Assembly (NCBI GenBank): GCA_014236755.1
Contig: JACCKY010000008.1
Coordinates: 1-58,553, forward strand
Origin: Candidatus Petromonas tenebris
GTDB taxonomy: Bacteria; Bacillota; Clostridia; Peptostreptococcales; Caminicellaceae
DNA: 58,553 nucleotides
Direction of reading: 5' to 3'
Part shown: in pieces, positions 17,860 through 26,606 of the stretch
How positions within the stretch are numbered: the first letter of the stretch is position 1
How the letters are laid out: each line of letters starts with the position of its first letter
Translations under genes and position numbers: made by a program
Notes under the pieces: model-generated
The model's database searches: none
Seen by the model: the letters and a program-made list of their open reading frames with translations, nothing else
What the model was told of the DNA's origin: nothing

Positions 17860-18311
17860 GTACTGTCTCCCCTCTTAAAATATATACTGACCTCCGTTCC
17901 TAAGTCTCCATGGGACTTAACAGATAATTTATCGCATAGATTTTTTACTATAAATAGTCCTCTTCCCCTTTCTGTAAGTAGGTTCTCGTTTAATTCAATA
18001 TTGCCATCTTCCAAGCTTTTAGATATCCCTTTACCATAATCTCTTATACGAATTATCAGATAGTTGTCATTTAAAATATATTTTACGTCTATTTTTCCTC
18101 CCTGATTTCTATATCCGTGAGTGATGCTATTCATAAATATTTCATCAATGCACAATAGATATTCAATCATTCTACCTTTACTGCCTATAGGGCCCATTCC
18201 AAGCTTCATGCTAGACTCCATAAGCTTTGCCAAACTTCTCATATCTGCCTCTAGAGTCAGCCTACATATAACATTGACTTCCTCATCTTTGCCCTCATTA
18301 TTGCTAACCAA
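17856..18311 (-). CDS. RsbW-like serine kinase / anti-sigma factor (HATPase_c)
   Basis: About 151 residues of the GHKL ATPase fold. N box EIFMNSITHGYRN, G1 RDYGKGI and G2 ERGRGLFIV are intact. Partner-switch proteins of this type bind a sigma factor or phosphorylate a STAS protein, and here the STAS gene follows with ATGA overlap. The start is taken as TTG at 18311, six bases after AGGAGGGG. A longer ORF from ATG 18383 would begin inside the terminator hairpin of the symporter gene. The gene order kinase then antagonist, and the lack of a sigma gene, mark it as an orphan module. Confidence 0.85.
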   Translation of the reverse strand: MVSNNEGKDEEVNVICRLTLEADMRSLAKLMESSMKLGMGPIGSKGRMIEYLLCIDEIFMNSITHGYRNQGGKIDVKYILNDNYLIIRIRDYGKGISKSLEDGNIELNENLLTERGRGLFIVKNLCDKLSVKSHGDLGTEVSIYFKRGDST

Positions 18312-18381
18312 TTTCAGCCCCTCCTGCTCATCAATGCAAACTCCGTCAATGTGTATTCCTCTAATATGTTTATACCCAAAC

Positions 18382-18418
18382 AAAAAGAGTCCTAAGCAAA
18401 GTTCTTAGGACTCTTTTT
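18382..18418 (-). terminator. strong terminator after alanine symporter
   Basis: AAAAAGAGTCCTAAG / CTTAGGACTCTTTTT, a 15-bp perfect stem with T runs on both strands. Confidence 0.92.
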
Positions 18419-18425
18419 GTTTATG

Positions 18426-19811
18426 TTATTGGTTCTTTGCCTTTCCAACATCCTTTAGATAAAATTTCTCCGAAGAAAAAAATTCTTTAGTAAGTTCAAC
18501 TACATCCTTGTGGAGCAGGAGTATTGCCAGCATGTTTGGAAAGATAATAGCTGCCAATAGTATATCAAGGAACTGCCATAAGAACTTAGCTCCACCGATA
18601 GCTCCTATAACTATGGAAATAAGATAAACATACCTCATAACCTTGGAAAATCCAAGTCCAAATAGGAACTCTGCCTGTTTTTCACCGTAAAACACTACAA
18701 CTATGAGTGTAGATACAACAAAAAATAACAGAGAAATAGTTACTAAAAACCCACCTATTGGTCCAAAGTAATGGGTAAATGCTGCTGCCGGAAGCCCAGA
18801 CGGATTGTCCATTGCTCCTGGAGTTTGCCAAATGCCTGATGATAATACAACAAAGGCAGTTACACTGCAAATAATCAATGTATCAACTATGATTTCAAAT
18901 ATGGCCCAAAAACCTTGCCTTACAGCATGGTCGTTAGTTGCAGCTGCGTGGGCCATAGGAGCAGTTCCCATACCAGCTTCGTTTGAGTAAACTCCTCTTG
19001 CTATACCCCATCTTATGGTTGCAGCTATAGCTGACCCTGCAAATCCACCAACGGCTGCCATAGGTCTGAAGGCATAACCAAATATCAATGCAATAACACC
19101 AGGAATTTTACCAATGTTTATGATGATTATAATTAATGCGCCAAGAACATAAAGTCCTGCCATAAAGGGAACTAATTTTTCAGTAACTTTACCGATTCTC
19201 TTAATACCACCGATTACAACAGCACCAACAATTATCAATGTAAAAATACCAGTAATTATAGGTGAAAGATTAAAAGATTCCTGTGCAGAAGCTGCAACGG
19301 AATTAGCCTGAACCATGATACTTGGAACCAGCTCAACCATTAAACCAAATGAAAAAACTATTCCCAGCCATTTCATTTTAAGGCCTTTAGTCATATAGTA
19401 CATAGGTCCACCGACATATTCGCCTTCTTCATTCTTTTCTCTGTACTTAAATCCAAGGACTGTTTCAGTAAACTTTGATCCCATACCCATTATAGCCATA
19501 ACCCACATCCAAAATACCGCACCGGGTCCACCAAACATAATAGCCGCCGGCACACCAATAATATTAGATGCACCTACTGTCGATGCAAGAGCTGCAGTTA
19601 CGGCTTGGAAAGGTGATACAGTCCCTTCTCCTTCTTCTGATTTTCCAAACATCTTACCAAATGTCTGGCTAAGAATATAAGGAGCATACCTGATTTGAAA
19701 AAATCCTAACCGTGCTGAAAGAAAAAGTCCACCAAGGCCTAACGTTAGGAGCATTGGGAGACCCCATATCCATGCGGATATAGCTCCTATCAGTTCCATA
19801 AACTTGTCCAT
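18426..19811 (-). CDS. sodium:alanine symporter family protein
   Basis: 461 residues, 10-11 membrane helices, of the AGCS (alanine or glycine:cation symporter) family. Family marks: GGLFLSARLGFFQIRY near the start, FQAVTAALASTVGASNIIG, GGPGAVFWMWVMAIMGMGSKF and GIARGVYSNEAGMGTAPMAHA. It takes up alanine or glycine with sodium; the precise substrate is not readable. RBS GGGGG precedes the ATG. It stands alone, with a short 118-bp gap before the M20 peptidases and a strong terminator after it. It fits the amino-acid-fermenting life style suggested by the flanks. Confidence 0.93.
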   Translation of the reverse strand: MDKFMELIGAISAWIWGLPMLLTLGLGGLFLSARLGFFQIRYAPYILSQTFGKMFGKSEEGEGTVSPFQAVTAALASTVGASNIIGVPAAIMFGGPGAVFWMWVMAIMGMGSKFTETVLGFKYREKNEEGEYVGGPMYYMTKGLKMKWLGIVFSFGLMVELVPSIMVQANSVAASAQESFNLSPIITGIFTLIIVGAVVIGGIKRIGKVTEKLVPFMAGLYVLGALIIIIINIGKIPGVIALIFGYAFRPMAAVGGFAGSAIAATIRWGIARGVYSNEAGMGTAPMAHAAATNDHAVRQGFWAIFEIIVDTLIICSVTAFVVLSSGIWQTPGAMDNPSGLPAAAFTHYFGPIGGFLVTISLLFFVVSTLIVVVFYGEKQAEFLFGLGFSKVMRYVYLISIVIGAIGGAKFLWQFLDILLAAIIFPNMLAILLLHKDVVELTKEFFSSEKFYLKDVGKAKNQ

Positions 19812-19929
19812 TTTTTTCCCCCTTTAACAATTTTTATTTATCTCACCTCTCCCAGAAGCTGCTTATAAGGCAAGTAACTTCCTAGAAGAGTTAAGACCGC
19901 AATTTTATAATATTATAATTGTTACTTAA

Positions 19930-21573
19930 CTATTCAGACAGCAAATTTAATATGGTCTTATATACAAGCTTTGGAGCAATATCAAAGGAATATTTCTTTT
20001 CCAGTCTCTCTGTAAACTTGTGAGCATCCTTCCCAAAAGGCCCTATATTTACTACCGGCAGACTTAGTTTTTGCATATCTCCTAAGGGAAGATTATATTT
20101 TGAACTAAGGGCAGGCATGTTATTTTTAAGTGCCTTCATCACATTCTCATCCTTAGGTGCTGAAACAAAGCTTAGGTCAGATATATATGGATAGAATTTC
20201 TTATTAACTATGTTATAGTCTGTGTTAACTTCCTTTACAGATTTTTCCACGGACTTTAAAAGTAGTTTTTCTTTATAGTCATTACCTTTCACATATATAT
20301 GAGGATAGTATGGCGGTGAAAAGTAGATTATAACTATAGGGTCTTTATCTGACCATAATTTATGTACCTCTTCAACTATTCTGAGACTGAAATCGCGCTC
20401 ATCAAGGCCCCCATCCTTCATCAGTTCATCAGTAAGTTCCTTGACTTTGCTGTCAAGATTGTCTCCCATTTCTTCCTTAACTCTATTATAAAGTTCCTGA
20501 TATGACATTACCCTCGGCTGCCATGGCAATTTTTTATGTGGAAAGCCACTTTGCTTACAGAAAACTTCATACTGTTTGTTTAGATTTTCAACTACATTTT
20601 CAAATGCCTCATGGGCAGCATTCTTCATCTTTTCCATTACTTCATCAGGAGTACTTTTATGTGTAGAGTAATTGAAGTATAATGTAGCCGTCTTAGCTAT
20701 CTGGACAGAATATTCTTGCTTTAAATCCTGTTGTCTTAGAGTTATTGGTGGTAATGAAACCTCTCCCTCGGCTATGTCGCAAAAATCAAAATTAAGGTTG
20801 ATCTTTTCTGTTATGGCACCGGCTATCTGATTTGGATCCAATCCTTTATATGCCTCACCTACGTGAGTTTCCTTACCAACAATGTAAAAAGACGGCATAA
20901 GCTTACCCACTGTTCCTATATAAATATATCTGTTATTATCATCGGCATAGCGAGGCGCCATATAGTCAGTATCTATAACAGCTAAATATTCATATCCTTC
21001 TTTTTCTTGCATTTTAACAAATTGCGGCACCACTGACAGCATACCACCGGAGTTACCCTCTTCATCTGCAACAGCTGCAAATACCAGATTACCCTCAAAA
21101 TCCTCAATATTTTTGGATATATCTTCTATGATACACATAAGAGTTGCTACACCGCATTTCATATCGAAAATACCTCTACCAAAAAGCCATTCTCCAGATT
21201 CCAGATCCTTTTTGGCATCTTCGGGCAAAGTGACCTTTTTAAGCTGATCTACAAGTTCCAAAGGCTTAGTTGCATATTCTTTCAGATTACCATAATCGGA
21301 GATTCCAACGGTATCGGTATGTCCTATAAGAACGATTGTTTTTTTACTGTTTCCCTTTTTCCCCTTTAATGTAGCCAATACACTCTTTCTACCCAATTTG
21401 TCATCAATAAAATCTACATATTTAAGAAATTCCGGATGTTTTTTATAATAATCCATCTCACTAAGCTTCTGATATATCTTCTCTACAATATCCAGTTCGG
21501 TTTTTGTTCCTACAATGCTTTTTATATTGGTTAATTCAATGGTGAGCTCTTCAATCTTTTTTGAAAGTTCCAT
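19930..21573 (-). CDS. M20 family metallopeptidase (RocB-like), second copy
   Basis: 547 residues, an M20/M28-fold zinc peptidase or deacylase of the RocB-like group. Metal ligands: GHTDTVG, GRGIFDMKCG (bridging Asp) and AVADEEGNSGG; a late PVVNIGPFGKDAHKFTER carries the last histidine. It has no signal peptide, so the enzyme is cytoplasmic. It follows the next upstream paralog with 29 bp between, which suggests a tandem duplication that has diverged. The group is linked to arginine and peptide use in Bacillus, but the substrate here is not known. The operon has a sigma-54 promoter. Confidence 0.88.
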   Translation of the reverse strand: MELSKKIEELTIELTNIKSIVGTKTELDIVEKIYQKLSEMDYYKKHPEFLKYVDFIDDKLGRKSVLATLKGKKGNSKKTIVLIGHTDTVGISDYGNLKEYATKPLELVDQLKKVTLPEDAKKDLESGEWLFGRGIFDMKCGVATLMCIIEDISKNIEDFEGNLVFAAVADEEGNSGGMLSVVPQFVKMQEKEGYEYLAVIDTDYMAPRYADDNNRYIYIGTVGKLMPSFYIVGKETHVGEAYKGLDPNQIAGAITEKINLNFDFCDIAEGEVSLPPITLRQQDLKQEYSVQIAKTATLYFNYSTHKSTPDEVMEKMKNAAHEAFENVVENLNKQYEVFCKQSGFPHKKLPWQPRVMSYQELYNRVKEEMGDNLDSKVKELTDELMKDGGLDERDFSLRIVEEVHKLWSDKDPIVIIYFSPPYYPHIYVKGNDYKEKLLLKSVEKSVKEVNTDYNIVNKKFYPYISDLSFVSAPKDENVMKALKNNMPALSSKYNLPLGDMQKLSLPVVNIGPFGKDAHKFTERLEKKYSFDIAPKLVYKTILNLLSE

Positions 21574-21602
21574 GCATATCCCCTTCCTGAAATGATTGGT
21601 AG

Positions 21603-23258
21603 CTACTTCAATAAATAGTCGATAGTATGCTTTAATATTTTTGGAGTTCTTTCTAATAAATCTGTTTTATAAACCCTTTCAGTAAACTTATGAAGATCCT
21701 TGCCCCATGGTCCTATATTTATTATTGGAATAGAAAGCTCTTTCATTTTTTCAAAAGGTACAGAGTACATTCTTTCCCAGTGGGGCATATTAGGCCCAAC
21801 GTAAGGTATAACCTCATCGCTGTCATTTAAAGCCACATAGCTTAAATCTGAAATTCCCATGAAGTAATTTACCTTTACATATCTTTCATTCCAGTTTTCA
21901 TTGGTAAATCTATTTATTTCCTCACTTAGATTCAGTATAGTTTCTGGAAGTCCCTTGAAATCGATATTTGACACATGAGGATAAAATGGAGGTGAAAAGG
22001 CAATTATAACAATCGGCTTCTTATCGTGAGTATATTCTAAAGTTTTTTCAATTAAAACAAAGGTACTTTCAGGAATATTGATTTTGCCTTCCACGATCTC
22101 TTCCTTTAGCTTGTCTACAGTAGCGTCAAAATCCTTTATAAATTTATCTCCAGAGGTTTTGACAGCTTCTTCATATACTGCAGAGAAGGTTTTTACATTA
22201 GCAACCCAGGGAAGCCTTTCTTCGGACTTGTTTCCCTTTTTCCTAAATTCCGCATAATTTTTGTTCATTCTCTCTATAACTGTGTCAAAGGCATCATTAC
22301 ATACTTTCTCCATCTGCTCTAATATATCCTTCGGGGTTCTAGTAAGAGTTAATATGCTGAAATAGCCTCCAGCTGATTCCGGTATGGATGCATCATAGCA
22401 TTCTTTATTATCTCTACAAAAGCTCCAGGAAGGTGGAGGTGATACTTCATCTCCTACCACATCTGAAAAGTATGGGTTTGCATCGGTCCTGGCAACGATT
22501 TCAGACAGCAGCGCCACCGGGTTTAATCCTTGAAAGATGTCTCCCAAGTGTGTTTTTTTACCCCTAACATATATAACAGGCATTATTTTTCCAACGGAGC
22601 CTTCATATAAAACCCCTATGTTTTCATCTTCCCTCTGATGAGGCTCTGAATCAATACAAATAGTATACTCTAAATCAAATTTATCCTTTAGCTCTTGAAG
22701 TAATCCCGTACTGCCCCTCATTCCATGGGACAGAAATTCCTCATCAGGTACAGATAGTACTAGAAGATTACCATTAAAATCTTCCATCTTTGAGTATTCC
22801 TTTAGCAATACCAATTGAATAGCTGCTCCGGCCTTCATGTCGGAAGTTCCTCTCCCGAAATACCATTTACCGCTTTCCAGATCCTGTTTTACTTCCTCAG
22901 TAATATCCACACTCTTCATTTTTTCTGCCAACGCATCAGGATCATATGCATACTCCTGCAACGTTCCATAGTCAAAGGAGTCAACAACATCGTGGTGATT
23001 TATAAGTATAACTGTCTTTTTCCCTTTCCCCTTTAAAAGTCCCCAAACTACAGACCTCTTTAGTGGGTCTTCCTCTAAAAGATAGGCTCCGAAGTTCTCA
23101 GGATTGTTTTTAAAATATTCCACTTCTTTAAGCCAGTCTAAAAGGTATTTCTCTGCATCCTTTTCAAGCTCAGTTCCTGTATTACTTTTAACTGCAACAA
23201 AATCCTTAAAGGTCTTTTCAATTTCCTTTGATATAACTTTTTCATCAAACAAACTCAA
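21603..23258 (-). CDS. M20 family metallopeptidase (RocB-like), first copy
   Basis: 551 residues with the same fold as its neighbour. Metal ligands: NHHDVVDS, GRGTSDMKAGAA, SVPDEEFLSHG and IPIINIGPWGKDLHKFTERV. The start is a TTG with TAGGAGTGGGG just upstream. The pair shares architecture, the MKxG metal motif and the C-terminal GPxGKDxHKFTER motif. Cytoplasmic, no membrane segment. A -24/-12 promoter at 23.33 kb lies about 60-75 bp before the start with a palindromic activator site further up, so the pair should be induced together with amino-acid catabolism. The natural substrate is unknown. Confidence 0.88.
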   Translation of the reverse strand: MSLFDEKVISKEIEKTFKDFVAVKSNTGTELEKDAEKYLLDWLKEVEYFKNNPENFGAYLLEEDPLKRSVVWGLLKGKGKKTVILINHHDVVDSFDYGTLQEYAYDPDALAEKMKSVDITEEVKQDLESGKWYFGRGTSDMKAGAAIQLVLLKEYSKMEDFNGNLLVLSVPDEEFLSHGMRGSTGLLQELKDKFDLEYTICIDSEPHQREDENIGVLYEGSVGKIMPVIYVRGKKTHLGDIFQGLNPVALLSEIVARTDANPYFSDVVGDEVSPPPSWSFCRDNKECYDASIPESAGGYFSILTLTRTPKDILEQMEKVCNDAFDTVIERMNKNYAEFRKKGNKSEERLPWVANVKTFSAVYEEAVKTSGDKFIKDFDATVDKLKEEIVEGKINIPESTFVLIEKTLEYTHDKKPIVIIAFSPPFYPHVSNIDFKGLPETILNLSEEINRFTNENWNERYVKVNYFMGISDLSYVALNDSDEVIPYVGPNMPHWERMYSVPFEKMKELSIPIINIGPWGKDLHKFTERVYKTDLLERTPKILKHTIDYLLK

Positions 23259-23318
23259 AGTTCCCCACTCCTAATTATTTTTTTGCATAGATTTTCCCCA
23301 CAGCCCTTATTAATTTGT

Positions 23319-23337
23319 TCGCAATTTTTGTGCCATT
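23319..23337 (-). promoter_or_regulatory. sigma-54 promoter of the M20 peptidase operon
   Basis: Minus strand TGGCAC (23335-23330), 5 bases, TTGC (23324-23321): consensus spacing. It sits about 65 bp upstream of the TTG start. Confidence 0.8.
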
Positions 23338-23462
23338 TAGAAAAGTTATTATTATCAGAAAATTAATAATCATTCATTTTTGCTGCATATATCTTGTGTA
23401 TCATGTATATTTATAAGATTTTAAATAAAAATCACGCAGTTTTAAATCTAGTATAGAATTAG

Positions 23463-23499
23463 AGCAAAATATTTTGCTTTAACCTGCAAGATATTTTGC
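23463..23499. promoter_or_regulatory. candidate enhancer sites for the M20 operon
   Basis: A perfect 16-bp palindrome AGCAAAATATTTTGCT (23463-23478) and a second similar dyad GCAAGATATTTTGC (23486-23499), 130-165 bp upstream of the sigma-54 promoter. The rest of the 470-bp gap is AT-rich with no gene seen. Confidence 0.5.
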
Positions 23500-23690
23500 C
23501 TTAACTCCCATTTTAATTTCACTTATCACTTTGATGCTTTATTCAACTACTATAATATTTCTCTCTTATATATTTTAATTATGGATTTGTGGTTTTTTTC
23601 CTATGCAATTTTTTTTGCATAGATGTTGTGTTTTGGAAAATTTTCTCAATATTCCTGTCTAAGTGTATGAAAAATATATCTATAAATAGT

Positions 23691-23730
23691 AAAAGGTATA
23701 AGAGAAGTTTTTTCTCCTATACCTTTTTTT
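23691..23730 (-). terminator. terminator after the GGDEF-EAL gene
   Basis: AAAAGGTATA / TATACCTTTT outer stem with an AGAGAA / TTCTC inner stem and long T run; works in either direction. Confidence 0.85.
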
Positions 23731-25435
23731 AAGAATATTCAGGCTGCACTGTCAACTTTGGCAGCCCCAGTAAATCTTCGAATTCATCACTGGTAAGGGG
23801 TTTACTAAAGAGATATCCCTGTATAGCATCACAGTTTTGCTTTTTAAGATACTTAAACTGGTCCATAGTTTCCACTCCCTCTGCAGTTATCTTTAGGTTT
23901 AAATTATGTCCTAAAGCTATAATTGAGGAAGCAATAGGGGCACTATTTTCTTTTTCATCCATAAGGGTTTTTATGAAGGATTTATCTATTTTTAATGTAT
24001 CGATAGGAAATTTATTTAAATATCCCAAGGAAGAGTATCCGGTGCCAAAATCATCAATTGCTAAGTATAATCCCATATCTTTTAATTCCCTTAATACCTC
24101 GATTGTATAGTCTTCATTTTCCATAGCTATACTTTCAGTAATTTCAAGTCCCAAATATTTGGAGTCAAAACTCGTTTCATTTAATATATCCTTTATCATT
24201 TTTACAAAGTTTTTATTTTGAAATTGCCTTAAAGAAATATTTACAGAAACAAATATTTTTTTAAATCCTGCATTCTGCCAGGCTTTATTTTGTCTGCAAG
24301 CAGTTTTCAAAACCCACTCCCCTAAGGTTACTATAAATCCATTTTCCTCTGCTATAGGTATAAACTTTTCGGGAGAAATCATTCCAAGCACAGGATGATT
24401 CCAGCGCACAAGAGCTTCCATACCTATTATAGACAGTGTTTTAACATCAATAATTGGTTGATAATAGAGCTTAAACTCTCCATTTTCTATACCCTTTGGC
24501 ATCATCTTCTCAAGCTCCATCTGCTCTAGAATTTCTTCCTTCATGAGAGGTGTATAAAGCTGGTATGTTCCTGCTCCTTTTTGCTTGGACCTACTTAGAG
24601 CTATAGTTGCATTTTTAAGTAGCCCATCCTTACAAATTCCATCCTTTGGATAAAAGGCTAGTCCTGCACTTGCGGACACGTGTATTTCATTATTGTCTAT
24701 AATAAGCGGTTTTTTTATAACTTCAAGGATTCTTTCTACATATCTTATAACATGCTTTTCATTTTCAACCTCGGGAAAAAACACAGCAAACTCGTCTCCC
24801 GTTATTCTAGATAAAAGGTATTCTTCCCTAATACTTCCATTTATCCTTCGAGAAATCTCTTTCAGAACCTTATCCCCCATCGAAAGGCCGAAGGCATCAT
24901 TTACCTTTTTGAATTTATCAATTCCTATTATCATAACAGCCAAATTTTCTTTGTTTCGCTTTGAGTGAGTTATAGCCAAATCCAGCTGTTCCTCAAACAC
25001 CTTTCTAGATGCCAAATTCGTTAAAGGATCATAGTAAGTAAGCTCACTTATAACATCCATCATTTGATTGAATTCCTGCCCCAATATTCCGATCTCATCT
25101 TTAGAACTTATATCTACCTTAACCATTAGATTTCCCTTACTGGCCTCTGTAATTGCTTTCTTTAGATTAATAATGGGCCTTGATATGGTTTTTGCCATGA
25201 AAATACTAAAAACAGCTGAAAGAATAATGCCAACTAGTGCTACAAGAAATAAGTCTTTACTAATACTTTCAAAGGACAAGTTTACATATTCTATACCTAA
25301 ATTCTCATCTGCTATTTTTCGAAAAGCTCTTTCAGTGAGAATGTTAGCCATGGATATAAGCACTAAAGTAAGCAATATAGTAGACATTAAGCTGATAATT
25401 AGAATCTTGGTCGTGATACTTCTTGTAGGTTTCAT
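23729..25435 (-). CDS. membrane GGDEF-EAL protein (cyclic-di-GMP)
   Basis: 568 residues: TM1 (about 10-30), short external loop, TM2 (about 60-82), HAMP, GGDEF domain (about 135-290) and EAL domain (about 310-555). The cyclase motif is TGDEF (SRITGDEFAVFF), not GGDEF, so cyclase activity is doubtful. The EAL domain keeps EALVRW, the NISLRQF segment, DDFGTGYSS and KIDKSFI, so phosphodiesterase activity is likely. It probably lowers cyclic-di-GMP in response to a membrane or external signal. RBS AAAGAGGTG precedes the ATG. Monocistronic, with a strong terminator. Confidence 0.92.
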   Translation of the reverse strand: MKPTRSITTKILIISLMSTILLTLVLISMANILTERAFRKIADENLGIEYVNLSFESISKDLFLVALVGIILSAVFSIFMAKTISRPIINLKKAITEASKGNLMVKVDISSKDEIGILGQEFNQMMDVISELTYYDPLTNLASRKVFEEQLDLAITHSKRNKENLAVMIIGIDKFKKVNDAFGLSMGDKVLKEISRRINGSIREEYLLSRITGDEFAVFFPEVENEKHVIRYVERILEVIKKPLIIDNNEIHVSASAGLAFYPKDGICKDGLLKNATIALSRSKQKGAGTYQLYTPLMKEEILEQMELEKMMPKGIENGEFKLYYQPIIDVKTLSIIGMEALVRWNHPVLGMISPEKFIPIAEENGFIVTLGEWVLKTACRQNKAWQNAGFKKIFVSVNISLRQFQNKNFVKMIKDILNETSFDSKYLGLEITESIAMENEDYTIEVLRELKDMGLYLAIDDFGTGYSSLGYLNKFPIDTLKIDKSFIKTLMDEKENSAPIASSIIALGHNLNLKITAEGVETMDQFKYLKKQNCDAIQGYLFSKPLTSDEFEDLLGLPKLTVQPEYS

Positions 25436-25616
25436 TCTGACACCTCTTTATTGAGTCTCATTTAAGCCTTGCTTTTACTGACTGCTTATACAAAATAAAC
25501 TTTATTAATTTTCGATTGTTTTAGACATTTTTTGCTATATTATTTATTAGATAATTTTTGATGTTTTCCTTCTTTTTGATTAAAATTTTATTTAAATATA
25601 AATATATCCAACTTTG

Positions 25617-25687
25617 AAATTTAAGTCGCTTCTGAGGAAACATTGAAGGATATTTAAAGCTATACTGTTAGAGTAACTAGCACAAGT
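25617..25687. repeat. MITE fragment (one half)
   Basis: The right half of the MITE only: CGCTTCTGAGGAAACATTG, AAGGATATTTAAAGCTATAC, AGAGTAACTAGCACAAG. Bases 25745-25810 of the same gap resemble the far end of the heptad element (ACTGCAAATTTT-like, ATTTAAACTCC). No gene is seen in the 397-bp gap. Confidence 0.7.
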
Positions 25688-25832
25688 ACCCTTGAACTTT
25701 GTTATTTATACTTTGCTTTTAATAGTTTATAATTTCTTGCATTTCTTGCATTTACTTTGTTTTACGCCTGCAAATTTTCGCAGAAAATATTTAAACTCCT
25801 ATACAAAAACAAAAGCCGCGAGTATTTGCGAC

Positions 25833-26501
25833 TTAGTTTTTATAGCCTACCAGCTTACTTATTTTCCATTTTGATTTTTCTAGTATCTCTACAACTTTAA
25901 ATTTTAGCTTGATTGGAAGTTCTCCTTCATTTGCTGCTGCGGCACTAATCATATTAAATTCATCCTCTGTCATTACCTGTTTTAACTCTTGCTGTGTCTT
26001 TTGGTCTGTTAAACCATGCTTTACATCAATAAAGCACAGTGGAGGAAATAGCACACACCACCAGTTTTTTCCTTGTCCACTACCTATAACTACTTTAAGT
26101 GCATTATAGGTTCCTGCTGGCAACGCTATACTGCCATAGGATTTTGTGGGAAATGTGGATTTTCCTAAAACTGCTTTCACGGGATAATTGAAGCCATGTT
26201 TCTTTACTTCATCATTAGCTATCTTTTCAATATATGTAAGATTATCTTTTATTATTGACTTTGCCTCGCTTATATCTCGCGCATCGAATTTTGTATACAT
26301 TTCCTTTAGTACTCTGTCCCTTACCTCAAGCTTTAGAGCTTGGTCTATAGGAGAATCGCTATTGGCAATAACATGGAATCTTACAAGATCCTCTTTATAG
26401 CTTTCCCTGTTTTTATAAACATCAAAGATATAAAAAGATAAAATAGAAACTATAAGTCCTGCAATAACAAATCCCATTATATAAAACTTTTTATTTCCCA
26501 T
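25833..26501 (-). CDS. spoIIR: stage II sporulation protein R
   Basis: 222 residues. SpoIIR is secreted from the forespore and triggers SpoIIGA to process pro-sigma-E. An N-terminal signal anchor (about 5-25) is followed by the family core: LVRFHVIANSDSPIDQALKL, the VRDRVL helix, FPTKSYGSIALPAGTYNALK and GKNWWCVLFPPLCFIDV. Length is normal. RBS GGGGGA precedes the ATG. It stands alone between the GGDEF-EAL gene and the ger operon. Family knowledge predicts sigma-F control; I could not fix a convincing sigma-F promoter. Confidence 0.94.
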   Translation of the reverse strand: MGNKKFYIMGFVIAGLIVSILSFYIFDVYKNRESYKEDLVRFHVIANSDSPIDQALKLEVRDRVLKEMYTKFDARDISEAKSIIKDNLTYIEKIANDEVKKHGFNYPVKAVLGKSTFPTKSYGSIALPAGTYNALKVVIGSGQGKNWWCVLFPPLCFIDVKHGLTDQKTQQELKQVMTEDEFNMISAAAANEGELPIKLKFKVVEILEKSKWKISKLVGYKN

Positions 26502-26606
26502 AAAAATTCCCCCATTTCCTATACTTTGTTTGTACTATAAGTATTAGCAAACAAGGGAATTTTTAAACGTATATGTAATTTTTTTGTTATGGTAATTTCT
26601 GTATTA

